A DNA stretch of 6,189 nucleotides from Phycisphaerales bacterium (GTDB lineage Bacteria > Planctomycetota > Phycisphaerae > Phycisphaerales > SM1A02), in NCBI GenBank assembly GCA_007127615.1, contig SKZB01000333.1:1-6189 (forward strand), read 5' to 3'. The first letter of the stretch is position 1; each line of letters begins with the position of its first letter. A model generated the notes under the pieces. That model had not been told where the DNA came from. It saw only the letters and a program-made list of their open reading frames with translations, and did not search any database. Both the position numbers and the translations under genes were made by a program. Below are positions 4,956 through 6,189 of the stretch, piece by piece.

Positions 4956-6089
4956 TCAATCCAGATACCGCTGCTTGATCGTGCGCCATTCCTCTGACTC
5001 CAGAATGTCCAGCATGGTGCGGTTGATCGGTTGGCGCAGATCCCCCTCCTGCAGCAGCGCGAAACCGTAGGGTTGGTATTCAAACTCCCGCGGCAGGACG
5101 CGCAGCGTTCCGGCGAACTCCCGGCCGATGGTGTACTGCATGATCGGAGCGTCGTAGACGACCGCTTCGACCGCGCCGTCCCGCAGCGCTTCGAGCGCCG
5201 CGGTGATGTTCGCGTAGCCGCGGGTCCGGATGAAGCGGCCTTCGAGAAACTGTTCGCTGGTGGTGTTGCTGACCGTGCCGACGCGCACGCCGGGCAGGTC
5301 TTCCGGCCCCTGTACGGCGTGTTCCAGCGAGGCAACGGTGAGGGCGGAGGTGATCGCCGCGGTGATACTCGAGATGACGATGATGGAGGTGAACATCCAG
5401 ATGAGGGCGACCAGCCGCCCGCCGAGCGTCACGGGCGACTTGTCACCGTAGCCGACGGTGGTCATCGTGACGGCCGACCACCAGAAACCGGCGCCGATGC
5501 CTTCGGCGGCATTGCCGCCGAACTGATCGTGATTCCGCCGGCGTTCGAAGATCCAGACGAGCAGGCCGAAAACGAAGAGAATCAGCGCGAGCACGGCCAG
5601 CACGCGCCAGAAGTCGCCGGCGAAAATGCTGCGGACCGCGGCGAACCAGGCCGAGCCGGCCCGGTCCTCCACCGCAATGCCGAGGCCGACCTGAATGAAC
5701 GGGTGGCTGAAGTCCACCCGCCGCTCGCGATCGGCGGTGATCGTCAGTGCGGCGGCGGCAACATCGAGCGAGCCGTCCTGCAATCCATCGAACATGGCTT
5801 CGATCGAATGCGATTCGAAACGATAGGTGTAGCCGCGATCCAGCGCGATTCGCCGCCAGAGGTCGATCGTGATGCCGCGCCATTCGCCCTGCTCATCCTG
5901 CATGGCGAACGGCGGAACTTCGCGCGTGGCGACGACGAGTTCGCGGGCCGGTTCGTCGGCTCCGGCGGTAGCCGTCCCCGGCGCGATCGCGCCGGCCGCG
6001 ACGGGAAAGGGCCAGCCCGGCCCCAGGAGCGCGGTGAGCGTGATGAGCAGAACGGACAACGATGGAAACGATTGGTTGGTCCGGTGCAT
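4956..6089 (-). CDS. GluR0-type ligand-gated potassium channel (prokaryotic ionotropic glutamate receptor)
   Basis: The 377-residue protein has an N-terminal signal peptide (hydrophobic core about 9-22), then lobe S1 of a periplasmic amino-acid-binding domain (about 50-145). The pore module follows: TM1 at 161-181, pore helix at about 200-210, K+ filter TTVGYGD at 210-216 and TM2 at about 224-248. Lobe S2 (262-377) completes the binding domain. The ligand residues of glutamate receptors have counterparts: Thr116 and Arg121 (GluA2 T480 and R485), Thr277/Ser278 (S654/T655) and Asp313 (E705). The order S1-TM-P-TM-S2 without a fourth membrane helix is that of Synechocystis GluR0, of similar length. 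Amino-acid binding should open a K+-selective pore in the inner membrane. The natural ligand is unknown; an intact Arg121-Asp313 pair argues for an alpha-amino acid. The gene stands alone, convergent with 4446-4841. AGGA lies ten bases before the ATG. Confidence 0.93.
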   Translation of the reverse strand: MHRTNQSFPSLSVLLITLTALLGPGWPFPVAAGAIAPGTATAGADEPARELVVATREVPPFAMQDEQGEWRGITIDLWRRIALDRGYTYRFESHSIEAMFDGLQDGSLDVAAAALTITADRERRVDFSHPFIQVGLGIAVEDRAGSAWFAAVRSIFAGDFWRVLAVLALILFVFGLLVWIFERRRNHDQFGGNAAEGIGAGFWWSAVTMTTVGYGDKSPVTLGGRLVALIWMFTSIIVISSITAAITSALTVASLEHAVQGPEDLPGVRVGTVSNTTSEQFLEGRFIRTRGYANITAALEALRDGAVEAVVYDAPIMQYTIGREFAGTLRVLPREFEYQPYGFALLQEGDLRQPINRTMLDILESEEWRTIKQRYLD

Positions 6090-6098
6090 GTCGCAATC

Positions 6099-6134
6099 AT
6101 CCTAAAAACGCGTCTTCAGAATTCGCCAATTGGC
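6099..6134 (-). promoter_or_regulatory. Candidate promoter and palindrome upstream of the channel gene
   Basis: On the minus strand TAGGAT (6104-6099) is a TANNNT hexamer nine bases before the ATG at 6089. TTGGCG (6129-6124) lies 19 bp further upstream as a weak -35 (four of six). The -35 overlaps a perfect 10-bp palindrome, GCCAATTGGC (6125-6134), well placed for an operator. TAGGAT contains AGGA, so the same bases could instead be a Shine-Dalgarno; the two readings exclude each other. Further upstream the octamer CCGCACGG occurs twice on the plus strand (6134-6141 and 6150-6157). Nothing else is recognisable to the window end. Confidence 0.3.
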
Positions 6135-6189
6135 CGCACGGGTACGACTCCGCACGGAAGAATAAAATTGGTCCTGCCTCCGTGCCTCC

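Noticed and set aside
6160..6189. Minus-strand AGGACCA near the right edge, resembling a tRNA 3' end with CCA
   Set aside because: The bases before it lack a T-loop (no TTCRA) and do not form a T-stem.

Overview
The window looks like chromosomal DNA from a GC-rich member of the Planctomycetota. Three things suggest this. The first gene is an ECF sigma factor of the TTRW / FERRW type that is abundant in planctomycetes. Two small proteins (3946-4350 and 4446-4841) resemble families I associate with planctomycete genomes. Shine-Dalgarno sites are weak or absent at most genes. The assignment comes from recognising families by eye, not from a search.

Layout. Positions 1-210 are a relatively AT-rich upstream region with a sigma-70-like promoter and an imperfect direct repeat. 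The ECF sigma factor (211-960, +) ends inside an exact 20-bp tandem duplication. It converges on a 6-phosphofructokinase gene (1019-2119, -). A divergent promoter region of about 108 bp separates the kinase from a rightward gene cluster. That cluster holds a HugZ-like split-barrel/DUF2470 protein (2228-2869), a D-2-hydroxyacid dehydrogenase overlapping it by ATGA (2866-3858), a small stand-alone protein resembling the LigD 3'-phosphoesterase domain (about 3946-4350), and a 131-residue protein with a conserved-looking C-terminal domain of unknown function (4446-4841). A rho-independent terminator follows at 4887-4915. The last gene (4956-6089, -) encodes a GluR0-type ligand-gated potassium channel: signal peptide, split amino-acid-binding domain, and an inserted TM-pore-TM module with a TVGYGD filter.

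How the genes work together. Only the HugZ-like/dehydrogenase pair is clearly coupled; both proteins are redox-type and cytoplasmic. The phosphofructokinase is a glycolytic enzyme with mixed ATP/PPi signature residues. The sigma factor belongs to a class usually linked to Ser/Thr kinases, but none lies in this window. The channel appears to be a separate unit that would sense amino acids in the periplasm.

The most interesting signals are the prokaryotic ionotropic glutamate receptor; the placement of a TANNNT -10-like hexamer 6-9 nt upstream of the start codon in all four genes that lead a transcription unit, which suggests leaderless mRNAs; the small LigD-phosphoesterase-like protein; and the tandem duplication that straddles the sigma-factor stop codon. 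I see no tRNA, rRNA, CRISPR array, insertion sequence or integrase. No stretch longer than about 210 bases lacks a gene.
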